Shown piece by piece: positions 7,771 through 20,029 of a stretch of 64,000 nt of DNA (position 1 is the first letter of the stretch; the number at the start of each line of letters is the position of its first letter). Source of the DNA: Pelomonas asaccharophilus_A (GTDB lineage Bacteria; Pseudomonadota; Gammaproteobacteria; Burkholderiales; Burkholderiaceae_C). The DNA lies in the NCBI RefSeq assembly GCF_031458115.1, contig NZ_JAVDXV010000005.1, positions 310,001-374,000 on the forward strand, read 5' to 3'. A program made the position numbers and the translations under genes. A model generated the notes under the pieces. It did not search any database. It had not been told where the DNA came from and worked only from the letters and a program-made list of their open reading frames with translations.

Positions 7771-8217
7771 CGAGACAGCCGCCTTTCCGGCGTCCTGCAT
7801 GTGCTGCTGCACATGGCCGAGACGCAAGAGCCCGCCACCTCCGAGCAGCTGGCGCGTGCAATGAACACCAACCCGGTGGTCATCCGCCGGTTGATGGGCG
7901 GCCTTCGCAAGGCCGGCTTCGTTGCCTCGGCCAAGGGGCATGGCGGCGGCTGGGTGCTGGGCCTGCCGCTGGAACGCATCACGCTGGGCGACATCCATGC
8001 GGCCCTGGGCGCCCCGCCCTTCCTGGCCGTGGGCCACCGCGACGAGCAGCCGCGCTGCCTTGTCGAACAAGCCGTCAACGGCGCGCTGGGCGCGGCCTAT
8101 GCCGAAGCCGAGGCGCTGCTGCTGAAGCGGCTGCACCAGGTGACGCTGGCCGAGCTGTCGCGCGACTTCCATCACCGCCTGCAGTCGTCGGGCCGAGGAG
8201 CATCCCATGAGCATTGA
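7765..8217 (+). CDS. Rrf2-family transcriptional regulator
   Basis: A 150-residue winged-helix repressor. The DNA-binding part includes TSEQLARAMNTNPVVIRRLMGGLRKAGFV and the family-typical glycine loop GHGGGWVLG near residue 60. Iron-sulfur Rrf2 proteins such as IscR and NsrR have three cysteines, whereas only Cys98 is present here, so a thiol-based or cluster-free sensor is more likely. The gene starts inside its own 29-bp operator and overlaps the flavoprotein gene by eleven bases. This is the common Rrf2 plus NAD(P)/FAD oxidoreductase pair. It probably answers to redox or electrophile stress; this is inference. Confidence 0.9.
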   Translation: MKRDSRLSGVLHVLLHMAETQEPATSEQLARAMNTNPVVIRRLMGGLRKAGFVASAKGHGGGWVLGLPLERITLGDIHAALGAPPFLAVGHRDEQPRCLVEQAVNGALGAAYAEAEALLLKRLHQVTLAELSRDFHHRLQSSGRGASHEH

Positions 8218-9142
8218 GTTCGACGTCATCGTCATCGGCGGCAGCTATGCCGGCCAGTCGGCGGCACTGCAGCTGGCCCGCGCACGCAAGCGCATTGCCG
8301 TCGTCGACGCGGGCCGGCGGCGCAACCGCTTCGCCGCCCACTCGCACGGATTCCTGGGTCAGGACGGACGCGCGCCGGGCGACATCGTGGCCGATGCGCG
8401 CGCGCAGCTGCTGGCCTACCCCACCGTGCTATGGGTGAACGGCGAGGCGCTGGCGGCGCGGGCCGATGGTGAAGGCTTCGTCGTCACGCTGGCCGATCGC
8501 GAGCTGCGCGGCCGCCGGCTGGTTCTAGCCACCGGCGTGACCGACGAACTGCCCGCCGTGGACGGCCTGACTGAGCGCTGGGGCCGAAGCGTCTTCCACT
8601 GCCCCTATTGCCATGGCTACGAGCTGGGCCAGCGTCCGGTGGGCGTGCTGGCCACCGGCGAGTCGTCGCTGCACCAGGCGCTGCTGCTGCCGGACTGGGG
8701 CCCCACGACGCTGTTCCTGAACTCCGCCGTGACACCCGATGCGACGCAGGCCGCCCACTTGGCCGCACGCGGCGTCACGGTGGAGGCCACGTCCGTGCAG
8801 CGCGTGGACGGCGACATCACCGTGCACCTGGCCGACGGCCGCACGCTGGCGCTGGCGGGCCTGTTCGTCGCCACCCGCACCCGCATGGCCAGTCCGCTGG
8901 CTGAGCAGCTGGGCTGCGCCTTTGACGAAGGCCCGGCCGGCCCCAGCATCCGCCGCAGCGCGATGAACGAGACGACGGTGCCCGGCGTGTTCGCCTGCGG
9001 CGATGCGGCACGCGCCTTCGCCAACGTGGCCGTCAACGTGGGCGACGGCGCCTTCACGGGCGCCGCGGCGCACCGCTCGCTGATCACGGCGCCAGCGCCT
9101 GTTCAACCGACGGGAGTAGGTCGCGAAGGCCCTAACGGCTGA
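8207..9142 (+). CDS. Thioredoxin-reductase-like NAD(P)/FAD oxidoreductase
   Basis: A 311-residue flavoprotein of the low-molecular-weight thioredoxin-reductase fold. The FAD-binding GGSYAGQSAALQLAR motif is at residues 11-25, the redox pair Cys132-Pro-Tyr-Cys135 lies in HCPYCHGYE, and the second FAD motif ending in FACGDAA is near residue 265. The NAD(P)-binding glycine motif is weak: GVLATGESSLHQA replaces the usual GGGxSA, so the hydride donor is uncertain. Translation is coupled to the Rrf2 gene. Similar proteins act in disulfide or small-molecule reduction under stress; the partner here is unknown. Confidence 0.85.
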   Translation: MSIEFDVIVIGGSYAGQSAALQLARARKRIAVVDAGRRRNRFAAHSHGFLGQDGRAPGDIVADARAQLLAYPTVLWVNGEALAARADGEGFVVTLADRELRGRRLVLATGVTDELPAVDGLTERWGRSVFHCPYCHGYELGQRPVGVLATGESSLHQALLLPDWGPTTLFLNSAVTPDATQAAHLAARGVTVEATSVQRVDGDITVHLADGRTLALAGLFVATRTRMASPLAEQLGCAFDEGPAGPSIRRSAMNETTVPGVFACGDAARAFANVAVNVGDGAFTGAAAHRSLITAPAPVQPTGVGREGPNG

Positions 9143-9287
9143 GGCGCGTCGGTTCAGGCCTACAGGCAGAGGGCGCCCACCCCGACCTCCACCGGGAGGC
9201 CCCAAGGGCATATTGAGGACTGGTGAACCCACCACGGCGGCAGCCCCCGATGCCGCCATGTCTGCAACCTGAATCAAGGAGCACACC

Positions 9288-9629
9288 ATGTCCTATCCCA
9301 CCATCTCTTCTTCCAAGGTCGAAGGCACCAACGTCTACAACCTGCAGGGCGACAAGCTCGGCTCCATCGACGACCTCGTCATCGACAAGCGCAGCGGCCA
9401 GGTGCGCTACGCCGCGCTGGAGTTCGGCGGCTTCCTGGGCGTGGGCACGGACCGCTACCCGCTGCCGTGGAACATGCTGAAGTACGACACCGACAAGGAC
9501 GGCTACGTCGTCAACATCGACAAGGCCCAGCTGGAGAAGGCGCCGCGCTACACCGAGGACGAAGCACCCAACTACACAGACGATTACGGCCGCAAGGTGT
9601 ATGACTACTACGGCTTCCCCTGGATGTAA
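9288..9629 (+). CDS. PRC-barrel domain protein
   Basis: A 113-residue protein that is essentially one PRC-barrel: residues 8-75 run KVEGTNVYNLQGDKLGSIDDLVIDKRSGQVRYAALEFGG in pieces, followed by a charged, tyrosine-rich tail (YTDDYGRKVYDYYGFPWM). Stand-alone PRC-barrel proteins of this size are common in proteobacteria near stress genes and have no proven activity. They are thought to mediate protein contacts. A good AAGGAG site precedes the start. The 145-bp upstream gap shows no clear promoter. Confidence 0.85.
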   Translation: MSYPTISSSKVEGTNVYNLQGDKLGSIDDLVIDKRSGQVRYAALEFGGFLGVGTDRYPLPWNMLKYDTDKDGYVVNIDKAQLEKAPRYTEDEAPNYTDDYGRKVYDYYGFPWM

Positions 9630-9693
9630 GGGGACTGTTAGCCCCTCGCCCGGTCTCGCCCGCTGAACGCGGCGAGCCCAGTCGGTCCCCCGA

Positions 9694-9775
9694 GGGGACG
9701 GCGATGCATGCGGCATCGAGCCGCATGCACATCGCCTTGGCCGGCCGGCTTGCGAGCGGCCCGGCGCTCGGCCCG
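9694..9775. repeat. Dispersed 82-bp repeat, copy A (24 bp before ku)
   Basis: This 82-bp block matches 18535-18616 at 76 of 82 positions with no gap. It contains a strong hairpin, TGCATGCGGC-N5-GCCGCATGCA, followed by a GC-rich second dyad around GAGCGGCCCGGCGCTCGG. It lies just upstream of the ku start codon, so it will be in the 5' leader or on the promoter. It resembles a REP-type intergenic element; its spread in the genome cannot be judged from here. Confidence 0.85.
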
Positions 9776-9798
9776 CAATACGAATCCGGAGATTCCTC

Positions 9799-10734
9799 AT
9801 GGCCACCAATGCCCGTTCCATCGCCTCGCTGTCGCTGAGCTTCGGCCTCGTGCACGTGCCGGTGAAGCTGTTCTCGGCCACCGAGGCCGGCTCGGAGTTG
9901 CGCTTCAATCTTCTGGCCAAGGATGGCTCGCGGTTGAAGCAGCAGTACGTCAACGAGCGCACGAAGAAGGTGGTCGAGCGAAAGGACATGGTGAAGGGCT
10001 ATGAGGTCGAGGACAACCACTTCGTGCTGTTCTCGCCCGAGGAGCTGAAGGCGCTGGAGGAAGGCGGCAGCCATGTGATCCAGATCGTCAGCTTCGTACC
10101 GCTGGCGTCCATCGATCCCATCTACTACGACAAGAGCTACCTGCTCGCGCCGGACAAGCGCGGCGACAAGCCCTATGCGTTGCTGGCCGAGGCGCTGCGC
10201 AAGTCCGAACGCTGTGCGCTGGCGAAGTGGTCGTGGAAGACCAAGCAATACGTCGTACAGATACGGGCCACCGACGACGGGCTCATCCTTCAGCAGCTGC
10301 GCTATGCGGCCGAGGTCCGTTCGCTGTCGACGCTGGACATCCCCAAGCCCTCGGTCTCCAAGCAGGAGCTGCAGCTGGCCCTGCAACTGGTGGAGCAGAT
10401 CGCGGCCGACAGCTTCGACCCCGACGACTTCGTCGACGAAGAGAAGCAGCGCGTGCTCGCGGCCATCGAGCAGAAGGTCAAGGGCAAGGAGATGGTCGCG
10501 TCGTCCCGCTCCGAGGACGAGGCGACAGGCAGCGGCAAGGTCATTGACCTGATGGACGCGCTGCGCGCCAGCCTGGGCGGGGTGAGCAAGTCCAAGCCCG
10601 CCGCGGCGCCGACCAAGGCCCACAAGACGTCCAACGTGACGACGCTGAAGCCCCGTGCGGCCGCGGCGCGCAAGACCACCAAGCGCGCGACCGCCACGGC
10701 AGAGCCCGCGCCGCGAAAGCGCGCGCACCGCTAG
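9799..10734 (+). CDS. ku: Ku DNA end-binding protein
   Basis: A 311-residue bacterial Ku homodimer subunit that encircles broken DNA ends and recruits LigD. The core begins SLSFGLVHVPVKLFSAT and continues through the conserved FKTYYL-like segment (PIYYDKSYLLAPDK) and the LLQQLRYAAEVR region, ending about residue 260. The C-terminal tail (about 265-311) is very rich in Lys, Arg and Ala, as in Ku proteins whose tail aids DNA binding. The ligD gene starts 33 bases downstream on the same strand, giving the complete two-component end-joining system. Confidence 0.97.
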   Translation: MATNARSIASLSLSFGLVHVPVKLFSATEAGSELRFNLLAKDGSRLKQQYVNERTKKVVERKDMVKGYEVEDNHFVLFSPEELKALEEGGSHVIQIVSFVPLASIDPIYYDKSYLLAPDKRGDKPYALLAEALRKSERCALAKWSWKTKQYVVQIRATDDGLILQQLRYAAEVRSLSTLDIPKPSVSKQELQLALQLVEQIAADSFDPDDFVDEEKQRVLAAIEQKVKGKEMVASSRSEDEATGSGKVIDLMDALRASLGGVSKSKPAAAPTKAHKTSNVTTLKPRAAAARKTTKRATATAEPAPRKRAHR

Positions 10735-10766
10735 GGCCTGCTAACGCCACGGAAGCAGGCTCTGCC

Positions 10767-13271
10767 ATGGCCGCCGACGCGCCACTGGCGCGCTACAACG
10801 CCAAGCGCAACTTCAAGGCCTCGCCCGAGCCCGAGGGCCGCCGCGCACGACGCCGCGCCAAGGCGCTCGCCTTCGTCATCCAGAAGCACTGGGCTTCGCA
10901 CCTGCACTACGACTTCCGGCTGGAGCTGGACGGCGTCATGCTGAGCTGGGCCGTGCCCAAGGGCCCCAGCTACGACCCGGCGAAGAAGCAGATGGCCATC
11001 CACGTGGAAGACCACCCGGTCAGCTACAACGCCTTCGAAGGCAGCATCCCCAAGGGCCACTACGGCGCCGGCAAGGTCATCATCTGGGACCGCGGTACCT
11101 GGGAGCCCGTCGGCAACGCGCGCGACGGCATGAAGAACGGCAAGCTCGTCTTCCACCTGCACGGCGAGAAGCTCGCCGGCCTGTGGGAGCTGGTGCGCAT
11201 CTCCAAGCCCGGCCAGTTCAAGCAGGACCACTGGCTGCTGTTCAAGAAGCGCGGCGACGCCTGGGCTCGGCCGCACCGCGAGTACGACGTCATCACCGCG
11301 CTGCCGGACAGCGTCATCGAGCAGCCGCTGGGCCTGGCCGAGGACCGCGAGCCCCGCGGGCGGGCCCCGCGCGACGCAGCGCCCGACCTGTCCCAGGCCA
11401 GGCGCGCCGCGCTGCCGCAGACGCTCACGCCTCAGCTCGCCATGCTGGCCACCACCGCGCCCGCCGACGGCGACTGGGTCGTCGAGAGCAAGTTCGACGG
11501 CTATCGCCTGCTCGCCCGCGTCAGCGCCGGCAAGGCGCGGCTGTTCACACGCCAGGGCAACGACTGGACCGCACAGCTGCAACCCGTTGCCACCGCGCTG
11601 CAGGCGCTGAAGCTCGGCGCCGGTTGGTACGACGGCGAGATCGCCATGCTGGGCGACAACGGCCTGCCCGATTTCAACCGCCTGCAGAACGCCATCGACA
11701 AGCACCGCAGCGAGGACATCGTCTACTTCCTGTTCGACCTGCCCTTCCATGCCGGCCTCGACCTGCGCGCCGTACCGCTGCGAAGCCGCCGCGCCGCACT
11801 CCAGCAACTGCTCGAAGGCAAGCCCGGCGATCGCATCCGCTTCAGCCCCGAACTGCCCGCCGCACCCGCGCAGATGCTGGCCGCGGCCTGCCAGCTGGGG
11901 CTCGAGGGCGTCATGCTCAAGCGCGCGGATGCGCCCTATGTCTCGAAGCGCAGCGACACCTGGTTGAAGCTCAAGTGCCAGCGCCGCCAGGAGTTCGTCG
12001 TCGCCGGTTTCAGCGACCGCAGCAACTCGCCCGGCGAGGTGGGCGCGCTGCTGCTGGGCTATCACGAGGGCGGCCGGCTGCGCTCCGCGGGCTGGGTTGG
12101 CACGGGCTGGAACACGGCGCAGGGCCGGGAGTTGCATCAGCTGCTGAAGAAGCTGGAGACGAAGACGCCGCAACTCGACCCCGCCGAGCTGGAGCCGGGC
12201 CGCTGGACGAAGCGCAAGCGCGGCGCCGAACGCTGGGTGAAGCCCACGCTTGTCGTCGAGGTGAGCTTCGGCGAATGGACGCCCGACGGACATATCCGCC
12301 ACGCCAGCTTCCGCGGCGTGCGCACCGACAAGCCGCCCGCGTCCATCACCCGCGAGGAGAACACCGCCATGACACCACCCGCCTCGCGCAAGACCGCCAC
12401 CGTCATCACCCACCCGGACCGCGTCATCGACGAGTCCACCGGCCTGCGCAAGATCGACCTGGTGCACTACTACGAGAGCGTGGCCGACTGGCTGCTGCCG
12501 CACCTGAAAGCCAGGCCCGTGTCGCTGGTGCGCGCGCCGCAGGGCATCGCGGGCCCGTTGTTCTTCCAGAAGCATTCCGAGGCGAAGATGCCCGGCGTCG
12601 TCGACCTCGACGCCGCGCTGTGGCCCGGGCATGAACCGCTGCTGGAGATCCACACGCTGAAGGGCATCGTCAGCGCCGCGCAGATGAACGTCGTCGAGTT
12701 CCACACCTGGAACGCCAAGATCGGCAAGATCGACCAGCCCGACCGCATCGTCTTCGACCTCGACCCCGGCGACGGCGTGCGCTGGCCGCAGCTGCAGGAA
12801 GCCGCGCGGCTGATGCACACGCTGCTGGACGAGCTGGGCTTGCAGAGCTGGCTCAAGACCAGCGGCGGCAAGGGGCTGCATGTCGTCGTGCCGCTGGCGC
12901 CCAAGCTGGATGCCGACGCCGTGAAGGCCTTCTCCAAGGCAGCGGTGGAGCACATCGCCAAGGCCATCCCGCAGCGTTTCGTCGCCAAGAGCGGCCCGGC
13001 CAACCGCGTCGGCAAGATCTTCATCGACTACCTGCGCAACGGCCACGGGCAGACCACGGCGGCGGCCTTCTCGGCGCGTGCACGGCCGGGCATGGGCGTG
13101 TCGATGCCGGTGGCCTGGGAGCAGCTGGACACCCTGAAGAGCGGCGCGCACTGGACGGTGAAGACCGCGCGCGAGTACCTGTCTTTCGCGGGCGGCGACG
13201 ATCCGTGGGCCGGCTACTGGAAGGCGCGCCAGACGCTGGCGGCCGCGGTGAAGCGGCTGCAGTCGGCCTGA
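10767..13271 (+). CDS. ligD: Multifunctional DNA ligase D
   Basis: An 834-residue LigD with all three classical domains in the Pseudomonas order. The 3'-phosphoesterase domain comes first (residues 15-190; DFRLELDGVMLSWAVPKG and EDHPVSYNAFEGSIPKGHYG). The ATP-dependent ligase domain is next (about 220-530; nucleotidyl-lysine Lys242 in ESKFDGYR). The archaeo-eukaryotic primase-type polymerase is last (about 545-834; metal-binding Asp664 and Asp666 in DLDPGDG, then SGGKGLHVVVPL). It heals, fills and seals double-strand breaks with Ku. No key residue appears missing. The start is the ATG at 10767, directly after the ku stop. Confidence 0.97.
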   Translation: MAADAPLARYNAKRNFKASPEPEGRRARRRAKALAFVIQKHWASHLHYDFRLELDGVMLSWAVPKGPSYDPAKKQMAIHVEDHPVSYNAFEGSIPKGHYGAGKVIIWDRGTWEPVGNARDGMKNGKLVFHLHGEKLAGLWELVRISKPGQFKQDHWLLFKKRGDAWARPHREYDVITALPDSVIEQPLGLAEDREPRGRAPRDAAPDLSQARRAALPQTLTPQLAMLATTAPADGDWVVESKFDGYRLLARVSAGKARLFTRQGNDWTAQLQPVATALQALKLGAGWYDGEIAMLGDNGLPDFNRLQNAIDKHRSEDIVYFLFDLPFHAGLDLRAVPLRSRRAALQQLLEGKPGDRIRFSPELPAAPAQMLAAACQLGLEGVMLKRADAPYVSKRSDTWLKLKCQRRQEFVVAGFSDRSNSPGEVGALLLGYHEGGRLRSAGWVGTGWNTAQGRELHQLLKKLETKTPQLDPAELEPGRWTKRKRGAERWVKPTLVVEVSFGEWTPDGHIRHASFRGVRTDKPPASITREENTAMTPPASRKTATVITHPDRVIDESTGLRKIDLVHYYESVADWLLPHLKARPVSLVRAPQGIAGPLFFQKHSEAKMPGVVDLDAALWPGHEPLLEIHTLKGIVSAAQMNVVEFHTWNAKIGKIDQPDRIVFDLDPGDGVRWPQLQEAARLMHTLLDELGLQSWLKTSGGKGLHVVVPLAPKLDADAVKAFSKAAVEHIAKAIPQRFVAKSGPANRVGKIFIDYLRNGHGQTTAAAFSARARPGMGVSMPVAWEQLDTLKSGAHWTVKTAREYLSFAGGDDPWAGYWKARQTLAAAVKRLQSA

Positions 13272-13398
13272 TGCCGGCGTTGTCTGACGCTGCACAGGCG
13301 GCAGCGCCGACAGGTCGCGCACCGGCGTTTTCTTACGCTGACCAGCGGGGCAACTGGCTCGCCAGCTGCCGCCATCCATCAACGCAAAGGAGAGCCCC

Positions 13399-13947
13399 AT
13401 GACGACCCGATTCCAAGCCCCCCGTCTGCTGTGCGCACTGGCCCTCGTGGGCCTGGCCGGCGCCGCCTCGGCCAATCTGACCCAGCCCGTCTACGCCACC
13501 GCGAAGGACGAAGTGAAGGCGATGTTCAAGACCGAGCGCGACAACTGCAGCTCGATGTCGGGCAATGCCAAGGACGTCTGCGTCGAGCGCGCCAAGGGCC
13601 ATGAGAAGGTCGCCCTGGCCCATCTGGAGTACCAGTACACCGGCAACGCCAAGGACCGCAACGACTACCTGGAGGCCCGCTACGAGGCCAAGTACAAGGT
13701 GGCCAAGGAGGTCTGCGACGCCAAGTCGGGCAATGACAAGGACGTCTGCACCGCCGACGCCAAGGCCGCCCACGACAAGGCCAAGGCCGACTTGAAGGCC
13801 AACAAGAAGATCGCCGAGGCGCAGAACGACCAGATGGAAGCCAAGCTCAAGGCTGACTACAAGGCAGCCAATGAGCGCTGCGACTCGATGAGCGGCAATG
13901 CCAAGGACAGCTGCCAGGCCAGCGCCAAGGCCCGCTACTTCCAGTAA
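13399..13947 (+). CDS. Exported protein with three Cys-x10-Cys repeats
   Basis: A 182-residue protein with a Sec signal peptide (cleavage after ASA, residue 26). The mature part is highly charged (Lys, Asp, Glu, Ala), probably helical, and carries three copies of a C-x(S)-SGN-x-KD-x-C unit. The cysteine pairs are 50/61, 106/117 and 161/172, spaced 55-56 residues apart. Even numbers of periplasmic cysteines at this regular spacing suggest three separate disulfide-closed loops joined by helices. I do not recognise a family with known function. An AAAGGAGAG site supports the start, and a strong terminator follows, so it is a single-gene unit. Confidence 0.8.
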   Translation: MTTRFQAPRLLCALALVGLAGAASANLTQPVYATAKDEVKAMFKTERDNCSSMSGNAKDVCVERAKGHEKVALAHLEYQYTGNAKDRNDYLEARYEAKYKVAKEVCDAKSGNDKDVCTADAKAAHDKAKADLKANKKIAEAQNDQMEAKLKADYKAANERCDSMSGNAKDSCQASAKARYFQ

Positions 13948-13953
13948 ATGACA

Positions 13954-13984
13954 AAGGGCCGCCAAACGGCGGCCCTTCTGTTTC
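13954..13984 (+). terminator. Rho-independent terminator of the Cys-repeat gene
   Basis: The arms AAGGGCCGCC (13954-13963) and GGCGGCCCTT (13968-13977) are exact complements with a 4-base loop. They are followed by CTGTTT, six bases after the stop codon. A-rich sequence before the stem means it could also work for transcription from the other side. Confidence 0.85.
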
Positions 13985-14032
13985 CCGTGCAAGCCCGGGC
14001 GCCAGACGGCCCCGGGCTTCATCTTTTGAGGT

Positions 14033-14278
14033 TCAGCGCAAAGGCGCCGCCGGCAAGACCTGACCCGCCACGGCCGCCGTGGCCACCACGTGGCGGGCCG
14101 AGCCGGCATGCGGGGCGGGCTGGCCGAACATGCGCCGCACCTCGGCGCTGTGGCGGATGTGGTCGTGCAGGATGGTGATGAAGCTGCCCAGCAGCAACGC
14201 CGCGACGATGGCCGCTGCCGTCAGCGTCATCCACAGCGGCGGGGCATGGCGGATCAGGCGGCGGGTCTGCGTGCTCAT
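14033..14278 (-). CDS. Small single-pass membrane protein, unknown function
   Basis: An 81-residue protein starting MSTQTRRLIRHAPPLW, with one hydrophobic segment (about residues 16-38) behind a positively charged N-terminus, then a short His/Arg-rich polar part. It is read from the ATG at 14278; the longer frame running through this spot is only the antisense of the kinase gene. I do not recognise a family. It stands alone between a terminator and the divergent response-regulator gene. Coding status rests on the plausible membrane segment and normal base composition by codon position, so confidence is moderate. Confidence 0.5.
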   Translation of the reverse strand: MSTQTRRLIRHAPPLWMTLTAAAIVAALLLGSFITILHDHIRHSAEVRRMFGQPAPHAGSARHVVATAAVAGQVLPAAPLR

Positions 14279-14485
14279 CGTGGCCTCCAAGGCGGCGTCT
14301 CGCCGCGTGACTGGACTATGGGCAACGACGAGCGGCGCCGGCATCCGCGCACACCGCGCCACTCTGTAGGACGACAGCCGCTGCTGGCACGCGGCTTGCT
14401 GACTACCCGTTACAAGCAGTGTCGAAACCGCATCGGGAACGTTCTTGCGGCGGGTTGGGCGGCAAGCACGGCTAGAGGAGCAATC

Positions 14486-14857
14486 ATGGCAACCACAGAG
14501 GACTTCCGCGTCGTACTCGTTGATGACGATGTGGACACTTGCGAGACCTTGAGCGAGTTGCTGAAGTTCGACGGCTACAGCGTGCGCGTGGCCACCACGG
14601 CGCAGGACGCCATCCAGGCCGTCAACGAGTACCAGCCCGTCTGCGCGCTGCTGGACCTGGGCCTGCCCGACTTCGACGGTTGCGAGCTGAGCAAGCGGCT
14701 GCGCGCCGCCCACGGCTCCGACATCGTGCTGATCGCCGTGACCGGTCGCAGCGGCGACGACGAGCACAACCAGGCTCTGGCGGCAGGCGTGGACCACGTG
14801 CTGTGCAAGCCGCTGACGGTTGAGAATCTGAGGCGGTTTTTCCCACCGTTGAACTGA
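14486..14857 (+). CDS. Stand-alone response regulator receiver protein
   Basis: A 123-residue single receiver domain, CheY-like. It has the acidic pair in VLVDDD (about residues 10-14), the phospho-acceptor Asp in CALLDLGLPDFDG (about 57), the conserved Thr in IAVTGRSG and the Lys in VLCKPLT. There is no output domain, so it must act through protein contacts or as a phosphate shuttle. It precedes the triple-receiver hybrid kinase, which is a likely partner. An AGAGGAG ribosome-binding site supports the start at 14486. Confidence 0.9.
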   Translation: MATTEDFRVVLVDDDVDTCETLSELLKFDGYSVRVATTAQDAIQAVNEYQPVCALLDLGLPDFDGCELSKRLRAAHGSDIVLIAVTGRSGDDEHNQALAAGVDHVLCKPLTVENLRRFFPPLN

Positions 14858-14956
14858 TTTAACGGCAAATTTTTCCGATTTCCACCGCGGCGGCCGGGCC
14901 TTGCGGGGCCTTGCAAGACGGTCCGCGTCCGCCGAAACAGAACAACAAGGACGCCC

Positions 14957-18415
<3,459 letters not shown>

Positions 18416-18534
18416 AGCCCCTCGTCCAAGGCGTACCTTGGCCGGCCTTGCAGGCCGCGCTTCGGCTCGCACCTCAGCCCTTCGCCAGGCACGTCGCGCC
18501 CACCGGGCGCAACGTGTCCGGGCTCAGCCCCCGC

Positions 18535-18616
18535 GGGGACGGCGATGCATGCGGCGTCGAACCGCATGCACATCGCCATGACGGGCCGGCTTGGGAGCGG
18601 CCCGGCGCTCGGCCCG
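18535..18616. repeat. Dispersed 82-bp repeat, copy B (20 bp before cheR)
   Basis: This is the second copy of the repeat at 9694-9775 (76 of 82 identical, same orientation, no gap), with the TGCATGCGG / CCGCATGCA hairpin. Like copy A it ends some 20 bases before a start codon. It occupies the middle of the 220-bp gap between the hybrid kinase and cheR; the rest of that gap is GC-rich with other small dyads and no clear promoter. Confidence 0.85.
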
Positions 18617-18635
18617 AATGCAGGAAGGTGCGCTG

Positions 18636-19454
18636 ATGCCGCAGCAAGTCTTCGACCTCGAAGTGCGCCTGCTGATGGAGGCCATCTACACGCGCTACAA
18701 CCACGACTTCCGCGAGTACTCCGGTGCGTCGCAGAAGCGCCGCGTGCTGCATGCGATGCACACGCTGGGCTGCGACTCGGTGTCGGCGCTGCAGGGCCTG
18801 GTGCTGCGCGACGCGCAGGCCTTCGCGCAGCTGCTGGAGATGCTGACCATCCCGTTCACCGAGATGTTCCGCGAGCCCGACTTCTTCCTGGCGCTGCGCC
18901 AGCAGGTGGTGCCGGTGCTGCACACCTACCCGTCGCTGAAGGTCTGGGTGGCCGGCTGCGCCAGTGGCGAGGAGGTCTACTCGCTGGCCATCCTGCTGCA
19001 CGAGGAAGGGCTGCTGGAGCGCAGCATCATCTACGCCACCGACATCAACCCCGCCGCGCTGGACCGCGCACGGCAGGGCATCTTTCCGTTGAGCGAGCTG
19101 CAGCAGTACACGCGCAACTACCAGGCCGCCGGCGGGACGGCGGGCTTCTCGCAGTACTACACGGCAGCCTACGATGCGGCGCGCTTCGACCGCGAGCTGG
19201 TCAAGCGTGTGACCTTCGCCGACCACAGCCTGGCCACCGACCACGTGTTCTCCGAGACCCACCTGATCTGCTGCCGCAACGTGCTGATCTACTTCAACCG
19301 CAAGCTGCAGGACCGCGCCATCGGGCTGTTCGCGCAGTCGCTGTGCCATCGCGGCTTCCTCGGCATCGGCAGCAAGGAGAGCCTGGACTTCTCCATCCAC
19401 GCCGACGTCTTCGAACCCGTGGCGCTGCGCCAGCGGCTGTTCCGCAAGCGATGA
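18636..19454 (+). CDS. cheR: CheR-type protein-glutamate O-methyltransferase
   Basis: A 272-residue CheR-like S-adenosylmethionine-dependent methyltransferase. The N-terminal helical domain (FDLEVRLLMEAIYTRYNHDFREYS) leads into the Rossmann part with the SAM motif VAGCASGEEVYSLAI (about residues 104-118) and the later ICCRNVLIYFN. The start at 18636 follows an AGGAAGG site; an in-frame ATG at 18618 would overlap that site. It overlaps cheB by four bases. No intact chemoreceptor is present nearby, so the methylated target may be the hybrid kinase region or a distant receptor. Confidence 0.92.
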   Translation: MPQQVFDLEVRLLMEAIYTRYNHDFREYSGASQKRRVLHAMHTLGCDSVSALQGLVLRDAQAFAQLLEMLTIPFTEMFREPDFFLALRQQVVPVLHTYPSLKVWVAGCASGEEVYSLAILLHEEGLLERSIIYATDINPAALDRARQGIFPLSELQQYTRNYQAAGGTAGFSQYYTAAYDAARFDRELVKRVTFADHSLATDHVFSETHLICCRNVLIYFNRKLQDRAIGLFAQSLCHRGFLGIGSKESLDFSIHADVFEPVALRQRLFRKR

Positions 19455-20029
19455 AGCCGCCCCGCATCGAACTGGTCGTCATCGGCGCGTCCGCCGGCGG
19501 CGTCGCCGCGCTGCTGGCGCTGCTGGCGCCGCTGCCGGCCGGCTTTGCGCTGCCGCTGGCCATCGTGCTGCACCTGCTGCCGCGCCACGAGAGCCAGCTG
19601 GCCAGCGTGTTGACGCACCACCTGGGCCGCCCCGTGCACGAGCCGCGCGACAAGGAAGTGGTGCAGCCCGGTGCCATCTACGTGGCCGGCGCCGACTACC
19701 ACCTGCTGATCGAGAGCGACCGCAGCTTCGCGTTCAGCAGCGAGCCGCCGGTGAGCTTCTCGCGCCCGTCCATCGACGTGCTGATGCAGTCCGCCGCCGA
19801 CGCCTATGGCCCGGCCGTGGCCGGCGTGCTGCTGACCGGCGCCAACCTGGACGGCGCCGACGGCATGGCGGCCATCCGGGCCCGCGGCGGGCTGACGCTC
19901 GTGCAGGACCCCGGCGAGGCCGAGGTCGCCACGATGCCGCGCGCCGCCCTCGCGCGCTTCACCCCCGACCAGGTGCTGCCGCTGAAGGGCCTGCGCGACA
20001 CGCTGCTGCGGCTGGGAGCAGCGGCATGA
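19451..20029 (+). CDS. cheB: CheB-type methylesterase without a receiver domain
   Basis: A 192-residue CheB catalytic domain. It has the nucleophilic Ser14 in GASAGGV, the His of LHLLPRHE, and the conserved LLTGANLDGADG segment carrying the catalytic Asp. The N-terminal receiver that normally controls CheB is absent, so activity is either constitutive or set by other receivers in this locus. The start (ATGA with the cheR stop) and end (overlap with the next start) are fixed by translational coupling. Stand-alone CheB domains paired with CheR and hybrid kinases are a known arrangement. Confidence 0.92.
   Translation: MKPPRIELVVIGASAGGVAALLALLAPLPAGFALPLAIVLHLLPRHESQLASVLTHHLGRPVHEPRDKEVVQPGAIYVAGADYHLLIESDRSFAFSSEPPVSFSRPSIDVLMQSAADAYGPAVAGVLLTGANLDGADGMAAIRARGGLTLVQDPGEAEVATMPRAALARFTPDQVLPLKGLRDTLLRLGAAA

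Noticed and set aside
10731..13475. Minus-strand open frame of 914 codons
   Set aside because: Antisense of ligD, which is certain from its domains.
14440..14470. Another ECF-like promoter (GGGAAC) before the response regulator
   Set aside because: No GWYAC box occurs 15 bases after it, so it does not fit the T6SS pattern.
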